Shown here: piece by piece, positions 7,729 to 16,366 of the stretch | How positions within the stretch are numbered: the stretch's first letter is position 1 | How the letters are laid out: each line of letters opens with the position of its first letter | Made by a program: the position numbers and the translations under genes | The notes under the pieces: model-generated | The model's input: the letters and a program-made list of their open reading frames with translations, nothing else | Database searches by the model: none | Told to the model about the DNA's origin: nothing | NCBI GenBank assembly: GCA_023411375.1 | Contig: JAEYOW010000048.1 | Span: 1 to 39,695, forward strand | Reading direction: 5' to 3' | DNA: 39,695 bases | DNA from: Bacillota bacterium | GTDB taxonomy: Bacteria; Bacillota; Clostridia; Christensenellales; Aristaeellaceae

Positions 7729-8639
7729 TTCCATGCACCTCCAATAATCTGGCTCAGGTCGTTAATGCCGTAGCGCTCCATAGCGCAGGGAAGTCCGTCG
7801 ATAATTTTGGGGCAGATATAGGGGTCAACCAGGTTTTGCGCGCCAATCTGCACGGCGGTCGCGCCCGCCAGCATCATTTCGATTACATTTTCTGCGCTGC
7901 TGACGCCGCCCATGCCAATCACAGGAATTTTGACCGCCTGTGCCACCTGGTACACCATGCGCACCGCCACGGGAAAGATGGCCGGCCCGGAAAAGCCGCC
8001 CATCACGTTGGCGATAACCGGCTTTTTTGCCTTAAGGTCAATGCGCATGCCCAAAAGCGTGTTGATCAGGCTCAGCCCGTCCGCGCCAGCATCCTCGCAC
8101 GCCCTGGCGATGGCCACGATATCCGTCACGTTTGGGCTAAGCTTCACATACACGGGCTTGGTGGTTACGGCTTTTACGGCGCGGGTCACCTCGGCGGCGT
8201 TTTCCGGGCACACGCCGAAAGCCATACCGCCGCCGTGTACATTGGGGCAGCTGATGTTGAGCTCAATCAGCCCGACCTGCTCCTCCCGGTCGATCAACTC
8301 GCAACACTTCACATATTCCTCCACGGAAAACCCGCTGATATTTGCAATCACCTTTTTATGAAAAAAGGCTTTCAACCGGGGCAGTTCTTGCTTAACCACA
8401 TGCCGCACGCCAGGATTTTGCAAGCCCACGGCGTTGATCATGCCCGCCGTGCACTCCGCGACGCGCGGCGTTGGATTGCCAAAGCGCGGTTCCAGCGTGG
8501 TGCCTTTGAAGGAGAAGGTACCCAGGACGTTGATATCGTACAGCTCCTTAAATTCCTCACCGTACCCGAACGTGCCGCTCGCCGGGATCACCGGGTTATC
8601 CAGCTCCCAGCCGGACAGGACGACCCTTGTGCTCACCAT
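7725..8639 (-). CDS. pyrD: Dihydroorotate dehydrogenase, NAD-linked class 1B catalytic subunit
   Basis: A 304-residue FMN-binding TIM barrel that oxidises dihydroorotate to orotate. The active-site segment ELNISCPNVHGGG has the catalytic Cys131 that marks class 1 enzymes, and the neighbouring PyrK gene fixes it as class 1B (heterotetramer, NAD as final acceptor). The open frame runs upstream to 8723, but the ATG at 8639 has GGAGG 7 nt away and lies just before the pyrK stop, so it is the start. It overlaps pyrK by 7 nt and pyrF by 4 nt. Confidence 0.95.
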   Translation of the reverse strand: MVSTRVVLSGWELDNPVIPASGTFGYGEEFKELYDINVLGTFSFKGTTLEPRFGNPTPRVAECTAGMINAVGLQNPGVRHVVKQELPRLKAFFHKKVIANISGFSVEEYVKCCELIDREEQVGLIELNISCPNVHGGGMAFGVCPENAAEVTRAVKAVTTKPVYVKLSPNVTDIVAIARACEDAGADGLSLINTLLGMRIDLKAKKPVIANVMGGFSGPAIFPVAVRMVYQVAQAVKIPVIGMGGVSSAENVIEMMLAGATAVQIGAQNLVDPYICPKIIDGLPCAMERYGINDLSQIIGGAWK

Positions 8640-9394
8640 ACGATCTCCTCCTTGAAAAGCACGGGTCCATCCTTGCAGATGCGCTTCGCGCCGTACTTCG
8701 TCTTGCAGCTGCACCCCATGCATACGCCGAACCCACAGGCCATGTGCTCCTCAAAGCTGAACTGGCCTGGAATGCGGTTTGCGTCGCAAAGATTATATAC
8801 GGCTTTCAGCATAGGCTCCGGGCCGCAGGTATACGCATAGTCGTACCGGCCGTGCGCCTGGCGCATCGCATCGGTTACAAAGCCCTCCACGCCGACGCTG
8901 CCGTCGGCGGTCGTTACGGTCACGGGCACGCCCAGCTCTTCAAACTCCCGCTTCCAAAAAACCTCCGACCCTGTGTTAAAGCCAAGGATGACCGAGGGCT
9001 TTTTGCAAGCGGCCAACAGCTTCTTGCATAGCGCGTACAACGGCGGCACGCCCACGCCGCCGCCCACCAGCAACGGAAACTGCGAGGCCGTCACCTCGTC
9101 GCGCTCGTTCACATCATATCCGTTGCCAAGGCCGGTCAGCAAATCCAGCTCCGCGCCCTCCTCCAGCTCGCCCATAGCCTCTGTGCCATGGCCGACGGTC
9201 TTGTAGATCAGATCGAGCGTTCCCCGTTCGTCAGGCCGCCAGTCGCAGACGGAAATCGGCCTTCGCAGATAAAAACCGGGAACGGCAATCTGCACAAACT
9301 GTCCCGGCCGCGTGATAGCGCGGGTATCCCCGGTAAGGCGCATATGCCATACGGCCGGAGCAATAGGCTGGTTGGAAAGAACCGTAAATAGCAT
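8633..9394 (-). CDS. pyrK: Dihydroorotate dehydrogenase electron-transfer subunit
   Basis: A 253-residue FAD and [2Fe-2S] protein that passes electrons from PyrD to NAD. An N-terminal FAD-binding barrel includes the RRPISV segment. It is followed by an NAD-binding domain with GGGVGVPPLY and CGPEPML, and by a C-terminal cluster motif Cys220-x4-Cys225-x2-Cys228-x11-Cys240. The start at 9394 is chosen because AAAGGAA lies 8 nt upstream and the protein then begins like known PyrK; the frame itself extends to 9466. The 159-bp gap to carB upstream is longer than most in the operon and has no recognised gene. Confidence 0.94.
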   Translation of the reverse strand: MLFTVLSNQPIAPAVWHMRLTGDTRAITRPGQFVQIAVPGFYLRRPISVCDWRPDERGTLDLIYKTVGHGTEAMGELEEGAELDLLTGLGNGYDVNERDEVTASQFPLLVGGGVGVPPLYALCKKLLAACKKPSVILGFNTGSEVFWKREFEELGVPVTVTTADGSVGVEGFVTDAMRQAHGRYDYAYTCGPEPMLKAVYNLCDANRIPGQFSFEEHMACGFGVCMGCSCKTKYGAKRICKDGPVLFKEEIVW

Positions 9395-9553
9395 GGTATA
9401 AATTCCTTTCACAATAGTTTTCGGAAGGTTTCTGCAAGCCCAGGCAAGCTTCGACCGACGCACCAAAGCCGCCCAGAATCAGCGCGCCGGAGTCACCCGT
9501 CCCCGCTCCGCGAGCCAAAGGCGGGCGGTAATGGGTACCGGGCGTCGGCCCTG

Positions 9554-12500
9554 TCAGCTGTCGATGGTGGAGATGCACAGCGTGATTTCCTCCAGCACCT
9601 CTAAAAGCACGCGCACGGTATCCAGCGCTGTAAACATGGTCACGTTGTTTTCCACGGCGCAGCGGCGGATCTCAGCGCCGTCGCTGTTTTGACCGGCGCT
9701 GTCCAGGCCGCGGGTATTGATGACGTAGTTGACATGACCCTGACGAAGCGATTCCAGAATTTCCTCGCTGCCCTCGCTAAGCTTTCTGCGCATGCGGGTG
9801 CGGATGCCGTTTTTCTTGAGGAACTCGGCGGTGCCGCGCGTGGCCTCGATGTTGAAGCCCATATCGTAAAAGCGGCGGATCAGGGGCAGAGCCTCGTCCT
9901 TGTCGCTGTCGGCAATGGTGACGAAAATGGTGCCGTAGTTGGCCACATTCATGCCGGAGGACTGCATGGCCTTGTACAGCGCGCGGGTCAGGCGCTTGTC
10001 GTAGCCGATGGCCTCGCCTGTGGACTTCATTTCCGGGCTCAGGTACGCATCCATGCCGCGCAGCTTGCTGAAGCTGAAAGCCGGCGCCTTTACATACCAC
10101 TTTCCTTTTTCGGGCGCGACCACATTCACAATCCCCTGCTCACGCAAGCTTTGTCCCAGCATGGCGCGGGTGGCGATATCCGCCAGCGGCACGCCGGTGG
10201 CCTTGCTCAAAAACGGCACCGTGCGCGAGGAGCGCGGGTTGACCTCGATCACATACACGTTATCCTGCTTGTCCACAATAAACTGGATGTTGTAAAGCCC
10301 CACAATGCCGATGCCCAGGCCCAGCCGCACCGTGTAGTCGATAATGGTTTGCTTGGCCTTTTCGCTGACGCTGAAGGTCGGGTATACGCTGATGCTGTCG
10401 CCGCTGTGCACGCCGGTGCGCTCCACGTGCTCCATGATGCCGGGTACATAGACGTTCTCGCCGTCGCATACCGCGTCGGTTTCCAGCTCCTTGCCGGTGA
10501 TATAGTGGTCCACCAGCACGGGCTGGTCCACATTCACGGCGACGGCGGTGCGCAGGTAGTGGCGCAGCGCTTGCTCGTTGGGCACGATCTGCATGGCGCG
10601 CCCGCCCAGCACATAACTGGGACGCACCAGTACGGGATAGCCGATGCGCTCGGCTACCTTCACGCCGGCCTCGATATCGGTCACGGCCTCGCCGTTGGGC
10701 TGTGGAATCCCCAGCTCCACCATGATCTTTTCAAATGAGTCACGGTTCTCCGCGCGCCGGATCGCCTCTACGCTCGCGCCGATCAGCCTGACGCCCATCG
10801 CGCTCAAGCCCTCGGCCAGGTTGATGGCAGTCTGTCCGCCCAGGCTCGCCACTACACCTTCGGGCTTTTCAAGGGCGACGATGTTCATCACGTCCTCGAT
10901 GGTCAGAGGCTCAAAGTAGAGCTTGTCGCTGGTGGTGTAGTCGGTGGAAACCGTCTCGGGGTTGTTATTAATAATGATGGCCTCGTATCCCGCCTTGCGG
11001 ATGGTCCAGATGGCGTGTACGGTGGAGTAGTCAAACTCCACGCCTTGCCCGATACGGATGGGGCCGGAGCCGAGCACGATGATCTTTTTGCGGTCCGAAA
11101 CGATGGATTCGTTCTCGCCCTCGTAGGTAGAGTAAAAATAGGGCACGTAGCTTTCAAACTCGCTGGCGCAGGTGTCGATCATTTTGTATACGGGCATCAC
11201 GCCATGCTTCACGCGCAGCTCAAATACCTGTTTTTCGCTAAGCCCCCAAACCTGGCCGATATACTTGTCGCTCACGCCCATGCGCTTGGCCCGGCGCAGC
11301 ACGGCCGGGTCGATTTTGTGCCGCAAAAGCTCCGGCTCAAAATCCACGATGTTTCTGATCTTCTCCAAAAAGAGCATGTCGATGCGCGTGCGGTCGTAGA
11401 TCAGGCCCAGGTCGACCCCGTTGCGGATGAGCTGGGCGATGGCGAACATGCGGTCGTCCGTGCCCTCGTGGACATAGTCAAGCAGCTTATCGTCCGGCAT
11501 GTCGTCAAAGCGCGGGCTGTACATGTGGCACGCGCCTATTTCCAGCGAGCGCACGGCTTTGAGCAGGCTCTCCTCAATCGTGCGGCCGACGCTCATCACC
11601 TCTCCCGTAGCCTTCATTTGCGTGCTCAGGCGGTTGCTCGCCCCCTCCAGCTTGTCAAAGGGGAAGCGCGCGATCTTGCTGACCACGTAGTCAAGCGCCG
11701 GCTCAAAGCACGCAGGCGTGTTGGCAAGCAGAATTTCCTCCAGATGCATACCCACCGCAACCTTAGCGGACACGCGCGCGATGGGATAGCCGCTGGCCTT
11801 GCTTGCCAGCGCCGAGGAGCGGGACACGCGCGGGTTGACCTCGATCAGGTAATATTGGAAGCTATAAGGGTCCAGCGCAAACTGCACGTTGCATCCGCCC
11901 TCAATTTTGAGCGCGCGGATAATTTTAAGCGCGCTGTCGCGCAGCATGTGGTATTCCTTGTTGGTCAGCGTCTGGCTGGGACACAGCACAATGCTGTCGC
12001 CCGTATGCACGCCGACCGGATCGATGTTTTCCATATTGCAGATGGCGATGGCGGTATCGTTCGCGTCCCGCATTACCTCATACTCGATTTCCTTGTAGCC
12101 CTTGATGCTCTTTTCCACCAGCACCTGGTGTACGGGCGAAAGCTTCAGCGCATGCTCGCACAGCGCCACAAGCTCATCCTCGTTATCGGCAAAGCCGCCG
12201 CCCGTTCCGCCCAGCGTAAAGGCAGGCCGAAGCACCACGGGGTAGCCGATTTCAGCGGCCGCGCGGATACCCTCGGCAAGCGAGGTGGCAATAGTGGAGG
12301 GCAGCACGGGCTCGCCCAAGCGCACGCACATTTCCTTAAACTTCTCGCGGTCCTCCGCCATCTCGATGCTTTCAAAGCTGGTTCCCAAAATTTCGACCTG
12401 ACATTCGTCAAGCACGCCCTTGCGTTGGAGCTGCATGGCCAGGTTCAAGCCGGTCTGCCCGCCCAATCCGGGCAAAATAGCGTCCGGACGCTCGTAACGC

Positions 12501-12733
12501 AGGATTTTGGCGACATATTCCAGCGTCAGCGGCTCCATGTATACCTTGTCGGCAATATCGGTATCGGTCATAATGGTCGCCGGGTTGGAGTTGACCAAAA
12601 TAACCTCGTATCCCTCTTCTCGCAGCGCCAGGCAGGCCTGTGTTCCCGCATAGTCAAATTCGGCCGCCTGGCCGATCACGATCGGGCCGGAGCCGATCAC
12701 CAGAATGCGTTGGATGTCGGTACGCTTAGGCAT
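9554..12733 (-). CDS. carB: Carbamoyl-phosphate synthase large subunit
   Basis: A 1059-residue enzyme that makes carbamoyl phosphate from bicarbonate, two ATP and ammonia channelled from CarA. It shows the expected tandem repeat: each half begins with an IGSGPI-IGQ-EFDY nucleotide-binding signature (about residues 12-30 and 560-580), followed by an ATP-grasp domain with the EVNPR/SRSSAL or SRTVPF motifs. The C-terminal MGS-like allosteric domain is present (GLDSAGQNSDGAEIRR near the end). An ATG at 12745 is also open, but the purine-rich site directly abuts it; the one at 12733 gives the usual MPKR start. Long open frames on the opposite strand are codon-bias shadows. Confidence 0.97.
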   Translation of the reverse strand: MPKRTDIQRILVIGSGPIVIGQAAEFDYAGTQACLALREEGYEVILVNSNPATIMTDTDIADKVYMEPLTLEYVAKILRYERPDAILPGLGGQTGLNLAMQLQRKGVLDECQVEILGTSFESIEMAEDREKFKEMCVRLGEPVLPSTIATSLAEGIRAAAEIGYPVVLRPAFTLGGTGGGFADNEDELVALCEHALKLSPVHQVLVEKSIKGYKEIEYEVMRDANDTAIAICNMENIDPVGVHTGDSIVLCPSQTLTNKEYHMLRDSALKIIRALKIEGGCNVQFALDPYSFQYYLIEVNPRVSRSSALASKASGYPIARVSAKVAVGMHLEEILLANTPACFEPALDYVVSKIARFPFDKLEGASNRLSTQMKATGEVMSVGRTIEESLLKAVRSLEIGACHMYSPRFDDMPDDKLLDYVHEGTDDRMFAIAQLIRNGVDLGLIYDRTRIDMLFLEKIRNIVDFEPELLRHKIDPAVLRRAKRMGVSDKYIGQVWGLSEKQVFELRVKHGVMPVYKMIDTCASEFESYVPYFYSTYEGENESIVSDRKKIIVLGSGPIRIGQGVEFDYSTVHAIWTIRKAGYEAIIINNNPETVSTDYTTSDKLYFEPLTIEDVMNIVALEKPEGVVASLGGQTAINLAEGLSAMGVRLIGASVEAIRRAENRDSFEKIMVELGIPQPNGEAVTDIEAGVKVAERIGYPVLVRPSYVLGGRAMQIVPNEQALRHYLRTAVAVNVDQPVLVDHYITGKELETDAVCDGENVYVPGIMEHVERTGVHSGDSISVYPTFSVSEKAKQTIIDYTVRLGLGIGIVGLYNIQFIVDKQDNVYVIEVNPRSSRTVPFLSKATGVPLADIATRAMLGQSLREQGIVNVVAPEKGKWYVKAPAFSFSKLRGMDAYLSPEMKSTGEAIGYDKRLTRALYKAMQSSGMNVANYGTIFVTIADSDKDEALPLIRRFYDMGFNIEATRGTAEFLKKNGIRTRMRRKLSEGSEEILESLRQGHVNYVINTRGLDSAGQNSDGAEIRRCAVENNVTMFTALDTVRVLLEVLEEITLCISTIDS

Positions 12734-12782
12734 TCTTATAACCATCCTCTCTCTTGATCACAAACGGAAGAAGAAAAAACCA

Positions 12783-13874
12783 TCAGGCCTTTTCCTCCAT
12801 CATGTTAATAAAACGCGTGAACAGATAGGCGCTGTCCTGTGGGCCGGGCGCGCTTTCGGGGTGGTACTGCACGCTGAAAAGCTTGTCCTTAACGCTTTCC
12901 ACGCCCTCGGGCGTCCCATCCAGCAGGTTCTGGTGCGTCATGCGAAGGCCGGTTCCCTCCAGACTCTTTTCGTCCACGGCAAAGGAATGGTTCTGGCTGG
13001 TAATCTCAATCTTACCGGTATCAATCTCGCGCACGGGATGATTACCGCCCCGGTGCCCAAACTTCATCTTGAAGGTTTTGGCGCCGCAGGCCAGCGATAT
13101 CATCTGGTGCCCGAGGCAGATACCGAAGATCGGCAGCCTGCCCCGCAGCGCCCGCACAGCGTTGATCACAGGCGCCACATTCTCGGGATCTCCCGGGCCG
13201 TTGGAGAGGAAAACCCCGTCCGGCTTGAAGCTCATGATCGTCTCCGCCGGGGTGTCGTAAGGCACGACGGTCACGTTGCAACCGCAGAGGTTCAGCTTGC
13301 GGATGATATTAAGCTTGATGCCGCAATCCACCGCCACCACGCTGTAACGCGGGTTTGGCGTGCGCGCGTACCATTTTTTCTTGCAGCTGACACGGCTGAC
13401 ACAGTCTGTTGGCAGCTCGTAGGCGCGGATGCGCTCCATGGCCTCCTCCAGCGGCGTGTCCGCGTCGCAGATCAGCGCGCGCTGGCTGCCCTCGCCCCTG
13501 ATCATCCGCCCGATCATGCGCGTGTCCACGCCCTGTAGGCCGGGAATGCCGTTCTCCTCCAAAATCTCGCTCAGGGTCTTTGTATAGCGGAAGTTGCTGG
13601 GTATGTCGCAATACTCACGCACCACCAGCCCGCCCATGGTGGGCACTCGGGTCTCGTTGTCCTCGTCGGTGATGCCGTAGTTGCCAATCAGCGGATAGGT
13701 CATCACCACCGTCTGCGCGGTGTAGCTGGGGTCGGTCACAATTTCCTGATAACCAACCATGGAAGTATTAAAAACCAGCTCGCACACCGCGTCGTTCATC
13801 GCGCCAAATCCCGTTCCCCTATGCGCGCTGCCGTTCTCCATTACCAGCATGCGCTCCTTCGTCAGCGTTGCCAT
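12783..13874 (-). CDS. carA: Carbamoyl-phosphate synthase small (glutaminase) subunit
   Basis: A 363-residue class I glutamine amidotransferase subunit that releases ammonia from glutamine for CarB. The catalytic triad is visible: Cys253 in GICLGHQ, and His338 and Glu340 in QYHPES. The N-terminal half is the CarA-specific domain with NTSMVGYQE and GVDTR motifs. The ATG at 13874 lies 9 nt after GGAGG and overlaps the pyrC stop by 13 nt; the frame extends a little further upstream without a good site. It sits 49 bp ahead of carB. Confidence 0.96.
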   Translation of the reverse strand: MATLTKERMLVMENGSAHRGTGFGAMNDAVCELVFNTSMVGYQEIVTDPSYTAQTVVMTYPLIGNYGITDEDNETRVPTMGGLVVREYCDIPSNFRYTKTLSEILEENGIPGLQGVDTRMIGRMIRGEGSQRALICDADTPLEEAMERIRAYELPTDCVSRVSCKKKWYARTPNPRYSVVAVDCGIKLNIIRKLNLCGCNVTVVPYDTPAETIMSFKPDGVFLSNGPGDPENVAPVINAVRALRGRLPIFGICLGHQMISLACGAKTFKMKFGHRGGNHPVREIDTGKIEITSQNHSFAVDEKSLEGTGLRMTHQNLLDGTPEGVESVKDKLFSVQYHPESAPGPQDSAYLFTRFINMMEEKA

Positions 13875-15127
13875 ACCGTTTCGCCTCCTACCGATGTGTA
13901 GACGCACCGTCCCCGCACGCGCATGCCCTCAAAGGGGGTTGCGCGCCCCAGCGACGCGAACTCGTCCGGATCAATCCCGTATTCCTCGTCTAGGTCAAAT
14001 ACCGCGAAATCCTCCGCTCCGCCGCCGTCCAGCGCCACCGGCGGCAGCCCGAACCTCATGCGCGGCGCGTCCGTCATGGCCTCGATCAGCCTTTCCAGCG
14101 GGACGGCCCCCGTCCTGACCAGCCCCGTATACAACACAGGGAAAGCGCATTCCAGCCCCACCACGCCCATCAGGCTTTTTTCCAGCCCCCGGCCCTTTTC
14201 CTCCGTGCTGTGGGGCGCGTGGTCGGTAGCGATCATGTCCACCGTGCCATCCAAAAGCCCCCCCACCAGCGCCTCCCGGTCGGCCCGGTCCCGGATGGGC
14301 GGGTTCATCTTAAACCGTCCGTCCTCCTGAAGATCCTCATCGCATAAGAGAAGGTAATGCGGGGCCGTTTCGCAGGTCACGTCCACGCCCTCGCGCTTTG
14401 CCCGCCGGATAAGCGCCACGCTTTCCTTGGTGGATACGTGGCATACGTGGTAGCGGCAGCCCGTCTCCTTCGCCAGCCGAAGATCACGCTCCACCTGTCG
14501 CCATTCGCTCTCGCTGGAAATCCCCCGGTGTCCGTGTATACGCGCGTAGCGTCCGTCGTGGATACAGCCGCCGCCTAAGAGGCTTTCGTCCTCGCAATGC
14601 GCCGCAAGCAGCCCGCCCACGCCCTTGATCCGCCGCATGGCCTCGCGCATATCGCTTTCGGACTGCACGCCGCGTCCATCGTCCGAAAACGCGATTACCT
14701 GTGGGTTAAGCGCCGCGTAGTCGCAAAGCTCGCCGCCGCCCCGTTGCCCCATGGTGATGCAGCCATAGGGATAAACGCGCACGCGGGCGTTCCTGTCGAT
14801 CAGCGCTCGCTGCGCCGCCACATGGGCGGGCGTATCGGGCGCGGGGTTCAGGTTGGGCATGGCGCACACCGCCGTATACCCGCCGCGCGCCGCCGCCAGC
14901 GTACCTGTCGCAATTGTTTCTTTGTAAAAAAAACCCGGCTCCCGAAGATGCACATGAACATCAACAAGACCCGGAATCAATAATTTCCCCGTCAACGTCA
15001 ATACGTCGGCGGGCCGCGCCTTTGGCGCCGTGGAAATAGTAACGATACGGCCCTCTGAAAAGGCCGCGTTCCGCTTGCCAAGCCGCCCTTTTGCGTAAAT
15101 AGTCGCCTCGTTCAACAGCAGTTGCAA
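13862..15127 (-). CDS. pyrC: Dihydroorotase
   Basis: A 421-residue zinc amidohydrolase of the long type I class that cyclises carbamoyl aspartate to dihydroorotate. Metal-binding His58 and His60 are in DVHVHLREPG with substrate-binding Arg62, and the late DHAPHS motif with the catalytic Asp is present at about residue 300. It is the first gene of the pyr operon. The start codon is TTG: AAGGAG lies 8 nt upstream and no ATG fits better. A weak start codon on the first gene, and an RBS held in the loop of a possible 4-bp hairpin, would limit its translation. Confidence 0.95.
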   Translation of the reverse strand: MQLLLNEATIYAKGRLGKRNAAFSEGRIVTISTAPKARPADVLTLTGKLLIPGLVDVHVHLREPGFFYKETIATGTLAAARGGYTAVCAMPNLNPAPDTPAHVAAQRALIDRNARVRVYPYGCITMGQRGGGELCDYAALNPQVIAFSDDGRGVQSESDMREAMRRIKGVGGLLAAHCEDESLLGGGCIHDGRYARIHGHRGISSESEWRQVERDLRLAKETGCRYHVCHVSTKESVALIRRAKREGVDVTCETAPHYLLLCDEDLQEDGRFKMNPPIRDRADREALVGGLLDGTVDMIATDHAPHSTEEKGRGLEKSLMGVVGLECAFPVLYTGLVRTGAVPLERLIEAMTDAPRMRFGLPPVALDGGGAEDFAVFDLDEEYGIDPDEFASLGRATPFEGMRVRGRCVYTSVGGETVWQR

Positions 15128-15179
15128 GTACAGCGCTCCTTCCGCTTGCGTGGATTGGGTACCGTATATTCAATTATTT

Positions 15180-15208
15180 ATTATGCATCATATTTCGCAG
15201 TTTGTCAA
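15180..15208 (-). promoter_or_regulatory. Strong promoter of the pyr operon
   Basis: On the minus strand, a consensus -35 TTGACA (15203-15208) and a -10 CATAAT (15180-15185) are 17 bp apart. Transcription should start near 15173, leaving a leader of only about 45 nt before the TTG of pyrC. That is too short for a PyrR-type attenuator. Confidence 0.75.
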
Positions 15209-15267
15209 TGATAAGTTCTTTTTTTTATCGCATGTAAAACCCTTTTTGTAATGAATAAACCTTTTGC

Positions 15268-15295
15268 TTGCACAGATCAACGGATATGGTATACT
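15268..15295 (+). promoter_or_regulatory. Promoter of the NUDIX gene
   Basis: TTGCAC (15268-15273) and TATACT (15290-15295) are 16 bp apart and preceded by TGG. It diverges from the pyr promoter, with about 60 bp between the two -35 boxes. Confidence 0.55.
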
Positions 15296-15343
15296 TTCCA
15301 CATATCATAACCATACCGAAAGCAATGCATGGAGGTACCCATA

Positions 15344-15907
15344 TTGAATCTAATCGATCAAATCGAGGCGTACGTGCCCTGGAACGGGCAGGAGGCGGCC
15401 GACCGAGAGCTGATTCTGCTCTGCCTTCGCGGGGAAAAGAATATCTTTACCAGAGAGAACCATCTGGCGCACATGACCGCTTCCGCATGGATTGCCAACG
15501 CGGACCGGACAAAGGTGCTGATGGCCTATCACAACCTTTACCGCTCCTGGTCCTGGCTGGGCGGACACGCGGATGGCGAGAGCGACCTTTTGGCCGTGGC
15601 CTTGCGCGAAGCGCGGGAGGAAAGCGGCTTGCGCGGCGTGCGGGCTATAACTGAAAAAATATTTTCGTTGGAATCGCTCACGGTGGACGGGCATATGAAG
15701 CGCGGAGCATATGTATCCTCGCATCTGCATCTGAACGTAACGTATCTTCTGGAAGCGGCCGAGAACGAAGCGCTTTCCATAAAGCCGGACGAGAACAGCA
15801 GCGTCCAATGGTTCCCCCTTGACGACGCGGTAAGCGCCTCATCCGAGCCATGGTTCCGCGAGCATGTCTATCGGAAGCTCGTGGACAAGCTGCGCGCCCT
15901 GCCGTGA
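15344..15907 (+). CDS. NUDIX hydrolase
   Basis: A 187-residue protein of the pyrophosphohydrolase superfamily, which cleaves nucleoside diphosphates linked to another group. The NUDIX box spans about residues 74-96: the GGHADG lead and the REAREESGL metal-binding helix are intact. The first conserved Glu of the box, however, is Ser80, with a Glu one residue earlier. The nominal ATG at 15329 overlaps the GGAGG itself, so a TTG start at 15344, 8 nt after GGAGG, is more likely. The substrate cannot be told. It is divergent from the pyr operon. Confidence 0.85.
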   Translation: MNLIDQIEAYVPWNGQEAADRELILLCLRGEKNIFTRENHLAHMTASAWIANADRTKVLMAYHNLYRSWSWLGGHADGESDLLAVALREAREESGLRGVRAITEKIFSLESLTVDGHMKRGAYVSSHLHLNVTYLLEAAENEALSIKPDENSSVQWFPLDDAVSASSEPWFREHVYRKLVDKLRALP

Positions 15908-15959
15908 CAGGGGCCGGCAGGGCGAGTAGGAAAATAGCGAGATCATATTCTCCCTCGCC

Positions 15960-16208
15960 AGTGTGAAAGCGCTGTGAGTCAGGGCTTGGGGAGAGTCGTG
16001 CCATCCCCTGACTGGGCTCGGTGGGAAACGACGACCCTGTGCGGCATTGTGCGGGCATGGGCAGGTTGGCTGTGCAAACACGGACAATCCGTTCCAAAGC
16101 GGCCCACAGACTTCAACCGTGGCGACGATGGTGGTTGCGTTGCGAACCCCGGGGCCGCATTCCCCCACACCTTGCCCTCGGCCTAGACCCGCGTGTTCTA
16201 GGCCGAGG
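15960..16208 (+). ncRNA. Candidate large structured RNA, possibly raiA-like
   Basis: No credible protein gene lies between the NUDIX and deacetylase genes, but the stretch is full of nested complementary segments. These are GTCAGGG/CCCTGAC (15978-15984, 16006-16012), GTGGG/CCCAC (16021-16025, 16164-16168), TGCGGC/GCCGCA (16040-16045, 16154-16159), GGTTG/CAACC (16064-16068, 16114-16118) enclosing CTGTG/CACAG (16070-16074, 16105-16109), and ACGGA/TCCGT (16080-16084, 16088-16092). A perfect 12-bp terminal hairpin follows (16176-16187, 16197-16208). The helices nest without conflict into one multibranched fold with a long-range closing stem, as in large regulatory RNAs. The strand is inferred from the terminal hairpin and plus-strand neighbours. 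The raiA RNA of Firmicutes is my best guess by size and complexity only; no promoter was recognised. Confidence 0.5.
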
Positions 16209-16274
16209 CCCGTGCAGTGGACCGGGATAACGCCCGTGCGCATGCGTCGCGCCGTCAGGGCAGCGTCTCCCTCG

Positions 16275-16303
16275 TTGCAAAGCGAGCGGATGTGTGCTAT
16301 AAT
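16275..16303 (+). promoter_or_regulatory. Promoter of the polysaccharide deacetylase gene
   Basis: TTGCAA (16275-16280) and a perfect TATAAT (16298-16303) are 17 bp apart, 63 bp before the ATG at 16367. Confidence 0.7.
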
Positions 16304-16366
16304 ACGCTTCACGAGGATGGAAGCCGGCGCGTTCCGGTATTTCCGCTAGCAGAAGGGGCTATATAA

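Noticed and set aside
11015..12757. 580-codon plus-strand frame opposite carB, and similar long frames opposite pyrB, pyrD, carA, parE and gpr
   Set aside because: High G+C third positions in the real genes suppress stops in the antisense frames. The translated products are His/Arg/Ala-rich and match nothing.
15128..15207. PyrR attenuator or riboswitch in the pyr leader
   Set aside because: The promoter leaves only about 45 nt before the start codon, with no terminator-like stem and U-run.
15839..16349. Several overlapping open frames of 63-157 codons on both strands after the NUDIX gene
   Set aside because: They occupy mutually exclusive frames over the same bases, lack ribosome sites, and coincide with the nested inverted repeats. 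A structured RNA explains the stretch better.
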